64,000 nt of DNA from Arthrospiribacter ruber (GCF_019343195.1 NZ_RPHB01000001.1:124001-188000), one strand, 5' to 3'; positions 44,000-53,746 are shown, counted from the stretch's first letter. Translations and numbers: made by a program. Notes: generated from the letters alone by a model not told the origin.

Positions 44000-45856
44000 A
44001 TGAATACATTTACTGCACTAATCCCGGCGCAAATGAACAAGTTTTTTGGCCTTCTCTTGGCCGTAGCTTTCAGTCTTGGTTCTGAATCTTTTTCTCAGGA
44101 TGAAAATAAATTTTATTCAACAATAAGTAAAGACCACAAAGTAATCATCAATGAAGATTATTCTGTTGATTACCACATCCAAGAAAAATTGAGGGTTCTC
44201 CATTCTGAAGGCTGGAGCCATGCTATTAAGAATATTGAAGTTACTCCGAGAATGAAGTTGGTGGATTTTGAGGCAATTGTCAAGGATCCTCTTACCGGTA
44301 AAGTTATTAAAAAATTCAAGGCCAAAGACTTAAAAGAAAAAACGCATCTCGACGGAATAAATTTGTACTCAGACACAAAGATTAATTCATTTATACCCTC
44401 AGGAATTTCAACACCTTTTGAAATAGAATATAAAATCCATAAGACATCAAAAGATAATTTTTTTATCTCTCCCTGGAATATTGTAGAATATTATTATCAA
44501 AAGGTATCCCATGCACATTTAGAAGTCATTTATCCCAATCAAATAGGTTTACGGTACAAGATCACTGACATAATTGATGAAGCGATTGTAGAAGAAGGGG
44601 ACTCAATTACCAAAATAAGCTGGACTTATGGGAATTTTGAAGCCCAGCAATTGTTTGATAAAACCAATCCTGCCGTCATTTTGGTGCCAGATCAGTTCAG
44701 GCTCGACAAATATTATTCCCGAATGGAAACTTGGGAAAAGCTAGGATCTTTTATCAATATGTTGAATGAAGGTAAAGGAGTGCTGCCTGCGAGATTTAAG
44801 ACAATAGTGCATCAGATGGTCGAAGGGGTCGACGATGAATTCGAAAAACTATCTATTCTCTATAAATATCTTCAGGAAAACTACAGGTATGTTGCCATTA
44901 CCTTAGGCGTTGGAGGCTGGGAGCCGAGATTTGCGGAAGATGTTATCAATACAAAATATGGGGAATGTAAGGCGCTGACTACCTTGATGAAAGCCATGTT
45001 GGAAGAAGTGGGGATACCCTCGCAGTACACTCTGGTATATGCAGGGGAAAATCACCGGGAACTGGATGAGGAATTTCCTCAAAACTTGTTTAATCATGCA
45101 TTTCTTAGGGTGCCGATTAAGGATGAAGTATTCTGGGTAGAATCTACCAGCAGAACTATGCCCCCTGGTTTCTCAGGAAATTTCACTAAAGACAGGAAGG
45201 TATTGGTGATTACACCTGAAGGAGGTGTACTGGACCATACCCCTGACTTTGCAGAATCCAGGTTCAATGCTTATCAAGGTGATTATTCCATCGCGATCAA
45301 TCAGATGGGGGATGGACAAATAATAGGCAAAACACGCTTTGATGGATTTCCAGCAATACCTTTTGTAGAATCCATGTTTTATGCGGGAGAAAAGGAGCTT
45401 AAGATAAATTTAATTGAAGCGTTGAATGCAAATAACTTATTCTTGAGCAGTATCAAGTCCGAAAGGGAAAATATTAGAAATCTTCCTAGGGTATATGCTG
45501 ATTTCGAAGGGTTTTATCAGAAATATGTGCAGCAAACAGGTAAAAGGATGATCCTGCCTGGTAATTTTCTACATCTGGATCTGGATATGCTCAAAAACGG
45601 CAGTTTCAGTTCAGAAGAATCACTTGAAATCAATTTGGAGCTACCTTTTGAAATAGAATCAGGGGGAGGAGAACAGTATGTCGAACATGAATTCTTTACT
45701 TTTTTAATAGAGGCGAGACACGAAAATCAGAAGATAATGGTAAAGAACAGACTTGAAGTGACATTGCCAAAGGATGCTGAAAAAGAACTAAAGGCCAAGA
45801 CTCTGGCTGAAATACACAAACAAACCAAAAGATCTATAATCCTGAAAAAGCTTTAA
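44000..45856 (+). CDS. DUF3857 and transglutaminase-like protein, likely active copy
   Basis: A 618-residue exported protein. A signal peptide is best if translation begins at the second ATG (44033, MNKFFGLLLAVAFSL) rather than 44000. Residues about 60-230 are DUF3857; about 265-400 form the transglutaminase-like domain with Cys in GECKALTTLM and His in NHAFLRV. The third triad position reads WVEST, with Glu in place of the usual Asp. The C-terminal third is a beta-rich domain. Function unknown; periplasmic cysteine-peptidase-like chemistry is possible. Followed after 1 nt by a paralogue. Confidence 0.8.
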   Translation: MNTFTALIPAQMNKFFGLLLAVAFSLGSESFSQDENKFYSTISKDHKVIINEDYSVDYHIQEKLRVLHSEGWSHAIKNIEVTPRMKLVDFEAIVKDPLTGKVIKKFKAKDLKEKTHLDGINLYSDTKINSFIPSGISTPFEIEYKIHKTSKDNFFISPWNIVEYYYQKVSHAHLEVIYPNQIGLRYKITDIIDEAIVEEGDSITKISWTYGNFEAQQLFDKTNPAVILVPDQFRLDKYYSRMETWEKLGSFINMLNEGKGVLPARFKTIVHQMVEGVDDEFEKLSILYKYLQENYRYVAITLGVGGWEPRFAEDVINTKYGECKALTTLMKAMLEEVGIPSQYTLVYAGENHRELDEEFPQNLFNHAFLRVPIKDEVFWVESTSRTMPPGFSGNFTKDRKVLVITPEGGVLDHTPDFAESRFNAYQGDYSIAINQMGDGQIIGKTRFDGFPAIPFVESMFYAGEKELKINLIEALNANNLFLSSIKSERENIRNLPRVYADFEGFYQKYVQQTGKRMILPGNFLHLDLDMLKNGSFSSEESLEINLELPFEIESGGGEQYVEHEFFTFLIEARHENQKIMVKNRLEVTLPKDAEKELKAKTLAEIHKQTKRSIILKKL

Positions 45857-45857
45857 T

Positions 45858-47789
45858 ATGGAAAGGAAATTAATTGCAAACCTGATTTTTTTACTTGTCA
45901 TTTCATTGCAGACAAATGCACAGGATATGAAGTATGGTAAAATCACAAAAGCTGAAAAGGAATTGACTTTTGTTGCTTTCGAACCGGATGCAGATGCGGT
46001 GGTTTTGGAAGAAAATTCCTTTAACATTTTCAACGGAGGAGTACTTCACAATCATTATCACAAAAGAGTGAAAATCCTCAAGGAAAGCGGAGTGGAAAAC
46101 GGAAACGTAAGAATACGGTATTTTTCCGGGAATAATGGGATACAAAATATCAACAAAATTTCGGCCCAACTGGTCAATTTTGATGGAGATAATGAAGAAG
46201 TAACCAAGCTTTCAAAAGCTGATTTTTTTTATGTTGACGGAGAAAACGGTTGGAAAGAGGTCAGGTTTACTTTCCCTGATGTAAGACCAGGGTCTATTTT
46301 GGAATTTGAGTACAACATGCAGGACAAGGGTATTACTTTTCTGGACAGCTGGATTTTTCAAAACCACATCCCAACCCTAAAATCGACCTATAGTATCAGC
46401 ATACCATCCTACCTGAATTACAGACTTATGTCCCAGGGTGAGCAGATCCTAAAAACCACAGCTAAGCAGTACGATGGAGTATACAAATGGACTTTAAATG
46501 ACCTCCATAGCATAAAAGAGGAACCTTTTATGACCAATTACCAGGATTACCTCGAAAAACTTGACTTTCAATTGGCCGGATATGTTTCTTCCAGTTCTGC
46601 TTTGGGCGGAGGAAGAAGTTTCAAAGAGACATACACAAATTGGCAAGAACTCAGTGATTTTATTTTTGAATCGGAGCGATTTGGCAGTTACTTGAAGCCT
46701 TCCAAATCACTTAGTGGTTTGTTTTACAATGCTACCGAAAATTCAGATAAATTATCTAAGGCCAAAGCTGTATACAGCTACGTCCAGAACTCAATCAAAT
46801 TCAACAATTGGCAGGGTTACTATCCTACACAGGATTTGAAGTCTTTATTGGAAAAGAAGCAAGGTTCCAGAGCAGATATTAATCTTTTGCTTTTGGCTCA
46901 GCTAAGGGCAAATGGCATCTCAGCAGTTCCATTTATGATAAGCAGTAAAGGGAATGGGCGATCTCATTTATTGGACTCTCCGTTTTTGGATCAGTTTAAC
47001 CAGTTGGTGGTATTAACGGAAATCGAAGGAAAGGAGTATTTCCTTGACGCTTCCAATGAGAATTATCCATTTGGTTATTTGCCTCTTTACTTTCATGTTA
47101 GCCAAGGATATGCTTTAAGAGATAAGAATTCTGGATTGGTTCCGGTGACGCAACAGCATCGTTCTGGGATCAATCAGGTTGGAAACATTAAAGTCAATGA
47201 AAGTGGAAAGTTGCAGTCCCAAATTCATTTAAGGTTTTCGGAATATGATGCCATCAGTCAGGCAATTTCAAAAGTAAAGCTTGGAGATGATGATTTTAAA
47301 AAGGAAGTTTTTAATAAAACGGGAGAATTTTTTGAGGTGAAAATCACTGAAAAATATGAACCTAAAAGAATTATGGATATAAGTGTCCTTGGACAAGAGC
47401 TGGAATTAGGCCAAGACTTGTTGATGGTATCTCCTTTTAATTATGTACGTTGGTCAGAAAATCCACTAAAAGCAGATTACCGGACTTTTCCCATTGATAT
47501 GCTGTATGTATTTAATGACATGTATTCTACTGTAATAGAAATTCCAGATGGTTATGAACTTGATGATTTTCCTGAACCAATAGAAGTAATGGTCCCGGGT
47601 AATATAGCTGCATTTTCGTACAAAGTGGAGCCTATGGGCGGAACCATCAAAGTGAGCAGTAGCATCAATTTCAAACATTCCTTAATTCCAGCGGGATTCT
47701 ACCCGGAACTCAAATATTTCTTTGGTTTGATCACTTCGAAATTGCAGGAACCTATAATTTTAAAAAAATCAGCAGTAGTAGCAGATTAG
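45858..47789 (+). CDS. DUF3857 and transglutaminase-like protein, likely inactive copy
   Basis: A 643-residue exported protein (signal peptide about 1-21, ending in TNAQ). The same domain order as its upstream neighbour is seen: DUF3857, transglutaminase-like fold (KAVYSYVQNSIKFNNWQGYYP, then GSRADINLLLLAQLRANGI) and a C-terminal beta domain. The catalytic Cys position reads Ser-Arg-Ala (GSRADIN), and the His position reads FNQLVV, so neither Cys nor His remains; the Asp in FLDASN is kept. It is therefore probably a non-enzymatic partner of the first copy. Confidence 0.8.
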   Translation: MERKLIANLIFLLVISLQTNAQDMKYGKITKAEKELTFVAFEPDADAVVLEENSFNIFNGGVLHNHYHKRVKILKESGVENGNVRIRYFSGNNGIQNINKISAQLVNFDGDNEEVTKLSKADFFYVDGENGWKEVRFTFPDVRPGSILEFEYNMQDKGITFLDSWIFQNHIPTLKSTYSISIPSYLNYRLMSQGEQILKTTAKQYDGVYKWTLNDLHSIKEEPFMTNYQDYLEKLDFQLAGYVSSSSALGGGRSFKETYTNWQELSDFIFESERFGSYLKPSKSLSGLFYNATENSDKLSKAKAVYSYVQNSIKFNNWQGYYPTQDLKSLLEKKQGSRADINLLLLAQLRANGISAVPFMISSKGNGRSHLLDSPFLDQFNQLVVLTEIEGKEYFLDASNENYPFGYLPLYFHVSQGYALRDKNSGLVPVTQQHRSGINQVGNIKVNESGKLQSQIHLRFSEYDAISQAISKVKLGDDDFKKEVFNKTGEFFEVKITEKYEPKRIMDISVLGQELELGQDLLMVSPFNYVRWSENPLKADYRTFPIDMLYVFNDMYSTVIEIPDGYELDDFPEPIEVMVPGNIAAFSYKVEPMGGTIKVSSSINFKHSLIPAGFYPELKYFFGLITSKLQEPIILKKSAVVAD

Positions 47790-47820
47790 GAATAATGGGG
47801 AAAGCATGTTTTTTAGGTAA

Positions 47821-47852
47821 AAAAACAGCCACCGAATAAAGTGGCTGTTTTT
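47821..47852. terminator. Bidirectional terminator
   Basis: AAAAACAGCCAC (47821-47832) pairs exactly with GTGGCTGTTTTT (47841-47852) over an eight-base loop. It closes the DUF3857 pair on the plus strand and the M24 gene on the minus strand. Confidence 0.92.
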
Positions 47853-47860
47853 CGATTGAA

Positions 47861-49204
47861 TTATTTGATCAATATCAATTCCTCCTGAGGTTTGATCAGA
47901 TACCGCGCTCCATCGCTGGTCACTACGGCTGTTTCTTCTACTGACATGGTTTTGGTGCCTCCTTCAGGTAATTTCCAGGCATGAAATCCATCAAATGCAA
48001 ACAGCATTCCTTCTTTCAAAGGTTTCATCGCAGCTGGGCGGACTGATGGGTCAGGTAAATTTCCAGCTCCAAGGTTAGGACCAATATCATGGGCTACATA
48101 GCCAACAGGATGTCCGGTACTCCACATCACATACTCAGACCCTCTTTCATCCATCCAATCTCTTTGAGCTTTGTCAACCTGATAACCTAAAACACCGGGC
48201 TTCATGGCTGCCAATGCTATCCTATTACCCCCTATGGAGGACTCAAAGTAGAACTGCACTGAATCAGGTGCCTGGGTTTCGCCTTCTCGCAGGACGTAAG
48301 CGAAGCGCTGAATATCCGATACCCACATGTCATAAACACGGATTCCAAAATCTGTCTGGATAACATCCCCTGGCATGATCACCTTATCTGTTGGATGGGA
48401 GTGACCTCGATCAGGGCCAGAGTTCACACTTGGGTTTTGGTCAGGAGACCAACCATCCTTAACACCATACTCTTCCATTTTCTTTTTCAGGAATTTGGCT
48501 ACATCCGCATCAGTTGTTTTTCCCGGAACCACCTGTGCATAGGCCTCCTCCTGCCACTTAGCCGTAAGTTCTGCTGCTTTGGTCATGATTTCCACCTCAG
48601 CCGGGAGCTTCACAGCCAGCCATTCATAGATCAATTCTTCTGCTGAAACCAATTTTCCAGCTTGATTTCCCAAGGCTTCTTCGAGAGTTTTTCTCTGGGT
48701 ATAGCTAAGTCCATCAGCCAATAGCTCATCATAAGAGCTGTTGATGGCAATTTTACCGAAGTTTTTTTCTTTGATATATTCTGCTCCTTGAAGCACAGCC
48801 GATTTTCCCCTTTCAATGGGAATCACTTCATCATGGATTTTCAGTTCGGAAAGAGCCGTAGCTTCACCTACAGGTGAAAAGACTTTGGATATGACTTTTT
48901 CATTTTCGAGATAAAAAAGAAACATGGCCGTTCCTCCGGCATTCTCTCCTCCAATATGGTGGGCAATGGGATCATTGTTGTTTTCCCGACAAATGATCAC
49001 CCAGGCATCTACTCCAGAAGTTTTCATTGCTTCAGGAAGTAACTTTTCAATTCGCTCTTTTCTGATTTCAGGCCAAGGACTGGGTCCTGCAAAAGGGTTT
49101 TCTATAAGTTCCTGGCTTGCTTCATTATTTTGACAGGAAAATAAAATTGACAATCCAATTGCCAATAGGCAAAAGGATTTTAAGTAGTAAAGATTTTTTT
49201 TCAT
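47861..49204 (-). CDS. M24-family metallopeptidase, lipoprotein (Xaa-Pro aminopeptidase-like)
   Basis: A 447-residue protein with a lipoprotein signal (LFS-C24). The N-terminal creatinase-like domain is followed by the M24 pita-bread domain. Metal ligands are seen in QTDFG (Asp), VSDIQR (Asp), GYVAHDIG (His) and MSVEETAVV (Glu); the place of the remaining ligand, normally Glu in a V-E-P-G context, reads AFDGF, so Asp may take this role. It would cleave Xaa-Pro or similar dipeptides outside the cytoplasm. Monocistronic. Confidence 0.82.
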   Translation of the reverse strand: MKKNLYYLKSFCLLAIGLSILFSCQNNEASQELIENPFAGPSPWPEIRKERIEKLLPEAMKTSGVDAWVIICRENNNDPIAHHIGGENAGGTAMFLFYLENEKVISKVFSPVGEATALSELKIHDEVIPIERGKSAVLQGAEYIKEKNFGKIAINSSYDELLADGLSYTQRKTLEEALGNQAGKLVSAEELIYEWLAVKLPAEVEIMTKAAELTAKWQEEAYAQVVPGKTTDADVAKFLKKKMEEYGVKDGWSPDQNPSVNSGPDRGHSHPTDKVIMPGDVIQTDFGIRVYDMWVSDIQRFAYVLREGETQAPDSVQFYFESSIGGNRIALAAMKPGVLGYQVDKAQRDWMDERGSEYVMWSTGHPVGYVAHDIGPNLGAGNLPDPSVRPAAMKPLKEGMLFAFDGFHAWKLPEGGTKTMSVEETAVVTSDGARYLIKPQEELILIK

Positions 49205-49432
49205 AACCGTTTGGTTGGTTTTTGACCTGAAAAAAGCAAATCCATTTTATAATCAAAAACCTTTTGTAAAAAGGTGTAACATTATTTGAGATGTTTCCGA
49301 AAAATGAGCTGGTTTCAATCAAAAAAAGAGCTTATGTACCATGATTTAATGCCATTAACGAAAAGCTCATGCATGGATTTTGAAAGTATAGAAAAAATTT
49401 CAATAACTTGTGGTTTGTAAAAACCTTCAATT

Positions 49433-50011
49433 ATGAAAAAAACCAATCTTTTGATGAACGTTGCATTAGTTTCCGCTTTCACCTTCATGACATCATGTGG
49501 CGGGGGCCAAAGCAACAAAACTGATGAGACAGTGGAGGAAGAAGTAAGCACAGAATCCTCTGAAGCCGGACAAAGGCAGAGTCCATTGAGAAAAATCGAT
49601 GGCAATATTGGTGAGGCAAAAGTAGAAATCCAATATGGTGCTCCTTCTGTAAGAGGAAGAGTAGTATGGGGTGACCTTGTTCCTTATAATGAAGTTTGGA
49701 GAACAGGAGCCAATGAATCTACTTACGTGGATTTTGACAAAGATGTCAAAGTAGAAGGCGCTGAACTAAAAGCCGGAAGATATTCATTGTTTACCATACC
49801 AAAACAATCCGGAAAATGGACAGTGATATTCAATTCTGAGTGGGATTTAGAGCATGGACATTTTCAATACAAAGAAGAAAATGATGTGCTTAGGGTAGAG
49901 TCTACTCCTGAATATGTAGATCAAAGTCAAGAGCAATTAAGTATTGCTATTGAATCTCCAGGGATAGTAGTAAGATGGGAAAAAGTAAAGCTTCCTATAA
50001 AAGTTGAATAG
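49433..50011 (+). CDS. DUF2911 lipoprotein
   Basis: A 192-residue protein with lipobox TS-C22 followed by GGGQSNK and an acidic Glu/Ser linker (to about residue 48). The DUF2911 domain follows (VEIQYGAPSVRGR, WRTGANESTYVDF, GRYSLFTIP), a beta-sandwich found mainly in Bacteroidota, of unknown function. The ATG at 49433 starts a good lipoprotein signal. Monocistronic, with its own terminator. Confidence 0.88.
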   Translation: MKKTNLLMNVALVSAFTFMTSCGGGQSNKTDETVEEEVSTESSEAGQRQSPLRKIDGNIGEAKVEIQYGAPSVRGRVVWGDLVPYNEVWRTGANESTYVDFDKDVKVEGAELKAGRYSLFTIPKQSGKWTVIFNSEWDLEHGHFQYKEENDVLRVESTPEYVDQSQEQLSIAIESPGIVVRWEKVKLPIKVE

Positions 50012-50031
50012 ACTGAACTGTGTAAAACCCC

Positions 50032-50073
50032 AAAAATATCCCTCCTGAAGTCATAAAGAGGGATATTTTTTTT
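50032..50073 (+). terminator. Terminator after the DUF2911 gene
   Basis: AAAAATATCCCTC (50032-50044) pairs with GAGGGATATTTTT (50058-50070) over a 13-base loop and continues into more T. Confidence 0.9.
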
Positions 50074-50145
50074 ATTAGGTGCCTATCTGCACTACATAAG
50101 CGTATTCTTTATAAATTAAGCCCTTGGTTTATAGCCTTAATTTCT

Positions 50146-52569
50146 ATGCGGTATTTTGCATTTCTATTTTGCCTGCTGATTACATTGTCATTGGGGGTTG
50201 CATTGTCTTTACAATTTGGTTCAGTGCCTCCCTTGGGTAGATTGCTGGATCCCAACCAGGGATTTTGGCAAAATGCTTTTTCAGAGGATTACGCTTATAC
50301 AGAGCAAGTGACTCTAAAAGGATTGAAAGAACCTGTCACTGTAAATTACGACGAACATTTGATCCCTCATATTTTTGCTGAACATGAAGAAGATCTCTTT
50401 AGGGTGCAGGGTTTCATAACTGCCAAACACAGGCTTTGGCAAATGGATTTCCAGACTTTGGCGGCTGCGGGAAGGATTTCTGAAATCGTTGGCCCGATAG
50501 CTTTAGATGTCGATAAATTATCAAGGAGGAAGGGACTTCCTTACGCCGCTGAAAATGCGCTCAATGCTTTCAAACAAAGTGATCCAGAGGTCTTTGTACT
50601 GATCCAAGCCTATACGGATGGTGTCAATGAATACATTAATGGACTTAGCTATGCTGAGCTTCCTTTAGAATATAAGATATTAAATTACAGGCCTGAAGAG
50701 TGGACACCCTACAAAAGTGCTCTTTTGCTCAAATATATGGCGGACATGTTGGTAGGGGATGTTGACCTTCAATACACCAATCTCAGAAGTATTTTGGGGC
50801 AAACTTTGCTGGATAAGCTTTTTCCTGATTTTCCGGAAGATAATGATCCAGTTATAGAAGCGGAAAAAAGGTGGAACTTCACACCATTAAAAATCGAAAG
50901 ACCCGAAAATCTGGATTACCCTAACGATAAAATACTTTTACCGGCTCTTGCACAGCCCGAACCTGGTATAGGCTCTAACAACTGGGCGGTAGCACCCAAG
51001 AAAACCAAAAATGGGCATGCGCTTATTGCCAATGACCCCCACCTTAGTCTGAATTTGCCATCACTCTGGTTTGCCATGCAGCTTAGCACTCCAAACTTTT
51101 CGGTCAAAGGTGCTACTTTACCTGGGGCTTTGGGGGTGATATCAGGATTTAATGAAAATATCGCCTGGGGTGTGACCAATGCTACTCGAGACGCCAGAGA
51201 CTGGTATAAAATCCAGTTTAAAGATGATGGTAGGTCAGAATATCTTTATAATGACCGCTGGATACAAAGCAATCTCCGTGTGGAAGAGATCAAGGTCAAA
51301 GGTCAACCGACAGTTTATGATACGGTAGTATACACCCATCATGGTCCGGTTGTTTATGATAAAAATTTCAAAGGTGAACGGCAGGATGTCAATGTTGCAC
51401 TTAAATGGACCGCACATATGGAATCCAACGAGCAGAAAACTTTTCTTTTACTCAATAAAGGAAAAAATCATCAAGATTATCTGGAAGCATTGGATTACTA
51501 CACCTCTCCTGCACAGAACTTCGTTTTTGCATCTAATACAGGAGATATAGCTATGAAAGTACAGGGAAGATTTCCGCTCAAATGGGAAGGTCAAGGTAAA
51601 TTCATCATGGATGGTAATGATCCTCGTTATGAATGGCAAGGCTTTATACCTTTTGATCAAAATCCTTCCACAAAGAACCCTAGCAGAGGTTTTGTATCTT
51701 CCGCCAACCAACATTCAGTGTCTGAAGATTATCCTTATTTTGTTTTTGATAACTCTTTTGAACATTACCGCAACAGAAGGCTAAATGAAAGGCTAAAGAG
51801 TATGGAAAACATGACCTTGGAGGATATGAAAAGCCTACAGTATGATTCTTATCACCTTCATGCAGCAGAAGCATTACCGCTTATGATGAACCTCTTGGAT
51901 CAAACCTCCCCGGCTATTGACAGCACTGAAGTCGGAAGATATCTCGAAAAATTGGCTGATTGGAATTTCAATACCTTTCCCAATCAAGAAGAACCTACCT
52001 TGTTTAATATTTGGTGGGAGGAGCTTTATAAGTCAGTTTGGTCATTTCTACTACAGGATAGCGTGCCGGTAGTTTTTCCCAATAAATATCAGACAGTACA
52101 GCTAATGATGAACGAGCCTTCCCATGAACTATTCTCAAGATCCAAAAAAGAGGGCCTTTTAAAAGCAGAAGATCATGTCAGGAAGAGTTTTGAGGTAATG
52201 GTTGAGAAAATCAAAAATTGGGAAGAGGAAAAAGGTGAGTACAATTGGGCAGCATATAAAAACACAAGTATCAATCATTTGGTACCTAATTTTGAATCAT
52301 TTAGCAGAAAAGGTATCTACACCGGAGGAGGATCGGGTATTTTGAATGCAACAGGTTCGCGTCATGGTGCAAGCTGGAGGTACGTGGCAGAAATGGGAGA
52401 GACGGTGACTGCTTACGGAATTTATCCTGGAGGGCAATCCGGCAACCCTGGAAGTAAATTTTATGATAATTTTATAAAAATCTGGGCAAACGGCGACTAT
52501 GTTAATTTCAACTTAAGGTCGAAATCCGATCGTGATGAGCTATTATTTTCCACAGAATTCATTAATTGA
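50146..52569 (+). CDS. Penicillin-acylase-family N-terminal-nucleophile hydrolase (S45)
   Basis: An 807-residue precursor with an N-terminal hydrophobic signal or anchor (about 3-22). The Ntn nucleophile is S277 in GIGSNNWAVAP; cleavage before it would free the beta chain. The alpha region has RVQGFITAKHRLWQMDF, and the beta chain has NDPHLSLNLPSLWF and NENIAWGVTNATRD, all standard for S45 enzymes. Family members cleave amide bonds of acyl compounds such as beta-lactam side chains or acyl-homoserine lactones; the natural substrate is unknown. It overlaps the small membrane protein if that gene starts at TTG 52566. Confidence 0.9.
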   Translation: MRYFAFLFCLLITLSLGVALSLQFGSVPPLGRLLDPNQGFWQNAFSEDYAYTEQVTLKGLKEPVTVNYDEHLIPHIFAEHEEDLFRVQGFITAKHRLWQMDFQTLAAAGRISEIVGPIALDVDKLSRRKGLPYAAENALNAFKQSDPEVFVLIQAYTDGVNEYINGLSYAELPLEYKILNYRPEEWTPYKSALLLKYMADMLVGDVDLQYTNLRSILGQTLLDKLFPDFPEDNDPVIEAEKRWNFTPLKIERPENLDYPNDKILLPALAQPEPGIGSNNWAVAPKKTKNGHALIANDPHLSLNLPSLWFAMQLSTPNFSVKGATLPGALGVISGFNENIAWGVTNATRDARDWYKIQFKDDGRSEYLYNDRWIQSNLRVEEIKVKGQPTVYDTVVYTHHGPVVYDKNFKGERQDVNVALKWTAHMESNEQKTFLLLNKGKNHQDYLEALDYYTSPAQNFVFASNTGDIAMKVQGRFPLKWEGQGKFIMDGNDPRYEWQGFIPFDQNPSTKNPSRGFVSSANQHSVSEDYPYFVFDNSFEHYRNRRLNERLKSMENMTLEDMKSLQYDSYHLHAAEALPLMMNLLDQTSPAIDSTEVGRYLEKLADWNFNTFPNQEEPTLFNIWWEELYKSVWSFLLQDSVPVVFPNKYQTVQLMMNEPSHELFSRSKKEGLLKAEDHVRKSFEVMVEKIKNWEEEKGEYNWAAYKNTSINHLVPNFESFSRKGIYTGGGSGILNATGSRHGASWRYVAEMGETVTAYGIYPGGQSGNPGSKFYDNFIKIWANGDYVNFNLRSKSDRDELLFSTEFIN

Positions 52570-52949
52570 AAGTTTATATGAAAGCAATCCTAATAGCTAT
52601 ACTCACCTGCTTGACAGTATTGTTGGTAGGTAAAATCGCACCCTATTGGGTATTGATGGTTTTGGTTGGATTCTGGTCTTTAATAATCAATCCGAGGCCT
52701 TGGACTGCTTTTTTTATAGGTGGATTAGCATTTGGATTGTCATGGTTTGTACTGACTATTTGGATTTCTATACAATCTGAATCCGCACTTCCAAGTCAAA
52801 TGGCGGATTTGATGGGAGTAAAAAATGATAATTTGTTGTGGGTGGCCACAGCTGTTCTTGGGTTTCTAATTGGTGGGTTTTCTTCAATGACCGGCTCGCT
52901 TTTTAGAAGAATAACAGAAAAAAGGGATTCAGGTATCTATCGTTCTTAA
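52566..52949 (+). CDS. Small membrane protein of unknown function
   Basis: A protein of 127 residues (from TTG 52566) or 123 (from ATG 52578). Four hydrophobic helices are separated by short loops (WVLMVLVGFWSLIINPRPW is in the second). The C-terminus is basic. I recognise no family. The TTG start would form the TTGA overlap seen at two other pairs in this window and would couple it to the acylase gene; the ATG is an ordinary alternative. Both place it in an operon with the acylase. Confidence 0.65.
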   Translation: MKVYMKAILIAILTCLTVLLVGKIAPYWVLMVLVGFWSLIINPRPWTAFFIGGLAFGLSWFVLTIWISIQSESALPSQMADLMGVKNDNLLWVATAVLGFLIGGFSSMTGSLFRRITEKRDSGIYRS

Positions 52950-53101
52950 AATAATCTATTATATCAGAACAGAAGTAAATTTATTGTCCTTATATTCATA
53001 TTCTTTTTGAAATGTCCCATCCATATTAAAAACTGCTGGAAATATTTTGCTTTTGAAAACAAGACGAGTACTTTTGTTGCTCATTTCCCAGCGCTTTTTT
53101 T

Positions 53102-53608
53102 ATGTTAGAATCTTTAATTACTTCCAAGACAAGACTGAAGCTGTTGGTCAAGTTTTTTATCAATGAAAATAACCAAAGTCATCTTAGGGGCCTAGCTGAG
53201 GAATTTGGAGAATCAACCAATGCTATACGAAAAGAACTCAATCATTTAACTGAGGCAGGATTCTTGGTAAAGCAGTCTGAAAAGAATAAAATAGAGTACA
53301 AAGCGAACACCCATCACCCCCTATATCAAAATATTCATGAGCTGGTCAGGAAATACCTGGGACTGGACAGATTATTGGAAGCCATACTCGAACGTATGGG
53401 CGAAGTTTCGCATGTCGTTTTGGTGGGGGACTATGCCAAAGGGAATAATTCAGGTGTGATTACAGTGGAGATTCTGGGGCAAAATCTCAATGAGGAATAC
53501 TTGGAAAAACTTGGCCTTAGGATCCAAGAGCTTATTGAAAAAGAGGTGAATTTCAGAATAATCCATGGTCAGATAGATCCTGAAGGATTGGTATTGTATA
53601 AAAGATAA
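53102..53608 (+). CDS. Winged-helix regulator with degenerate nucleotidyltransferase-like domain
   Basis: A 168-residue protein. Residues about 1-75 form a winged helix (SKTRLKLLVKFFINENNQSH, then STNAIRKELNHLTEAGFLVK). The C-terminal half has the GS/GDYAKGN...S pattern of MNT-type nucleotidyltransferases (VVLVGDYAKGNNSGVITVEI), but the two catalytic aspartates of G-S-x10-D-x-D are missing (GVITVE), so it is unlikely to transfer nucleotides and may instead sense a ligand. It sits at the head of the polysaccharide locus, 138 nt before the export gene, and probably regulates it (inference). The ATG at 53102 is preceded by T-rich sequence. Confidence 0.7.
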   Translation: MLESLITSKTRLKLLVKFFINENNQSHLRGLAEEFGESTNAIRKELNHLTEAGFLVKQSEKNKIEYKANTHHPLYQNIHELVRKYLGLDRLLEAILERMGEVSHVVLVGDYAKGNNSGVITVEILGQNLNEEYLEKLGLRIQELIEKEVNFRIIHGQIDPEGLVLYKR

Positions 53609-53746
53609 GGCTTTCTGTCCATCACAGAAGCCAAGGTAATAATAGTGAATCTTGTTAAGCACAAAAATGTGACTGAAAGGGCGAAGCTGTACCCGTCCAT
53701 CATTTTTTGTGAAACATCTCATATCTTCAAAAAAAAACGTTAATTC

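Noticed and set aside
53609-53746. JUMPstart/ops element for RfaH-like antitermination before the export gene
   Set aside because: No GGCGGTAG-type core is present; nothing beyond a short AT-rich leader is seen.
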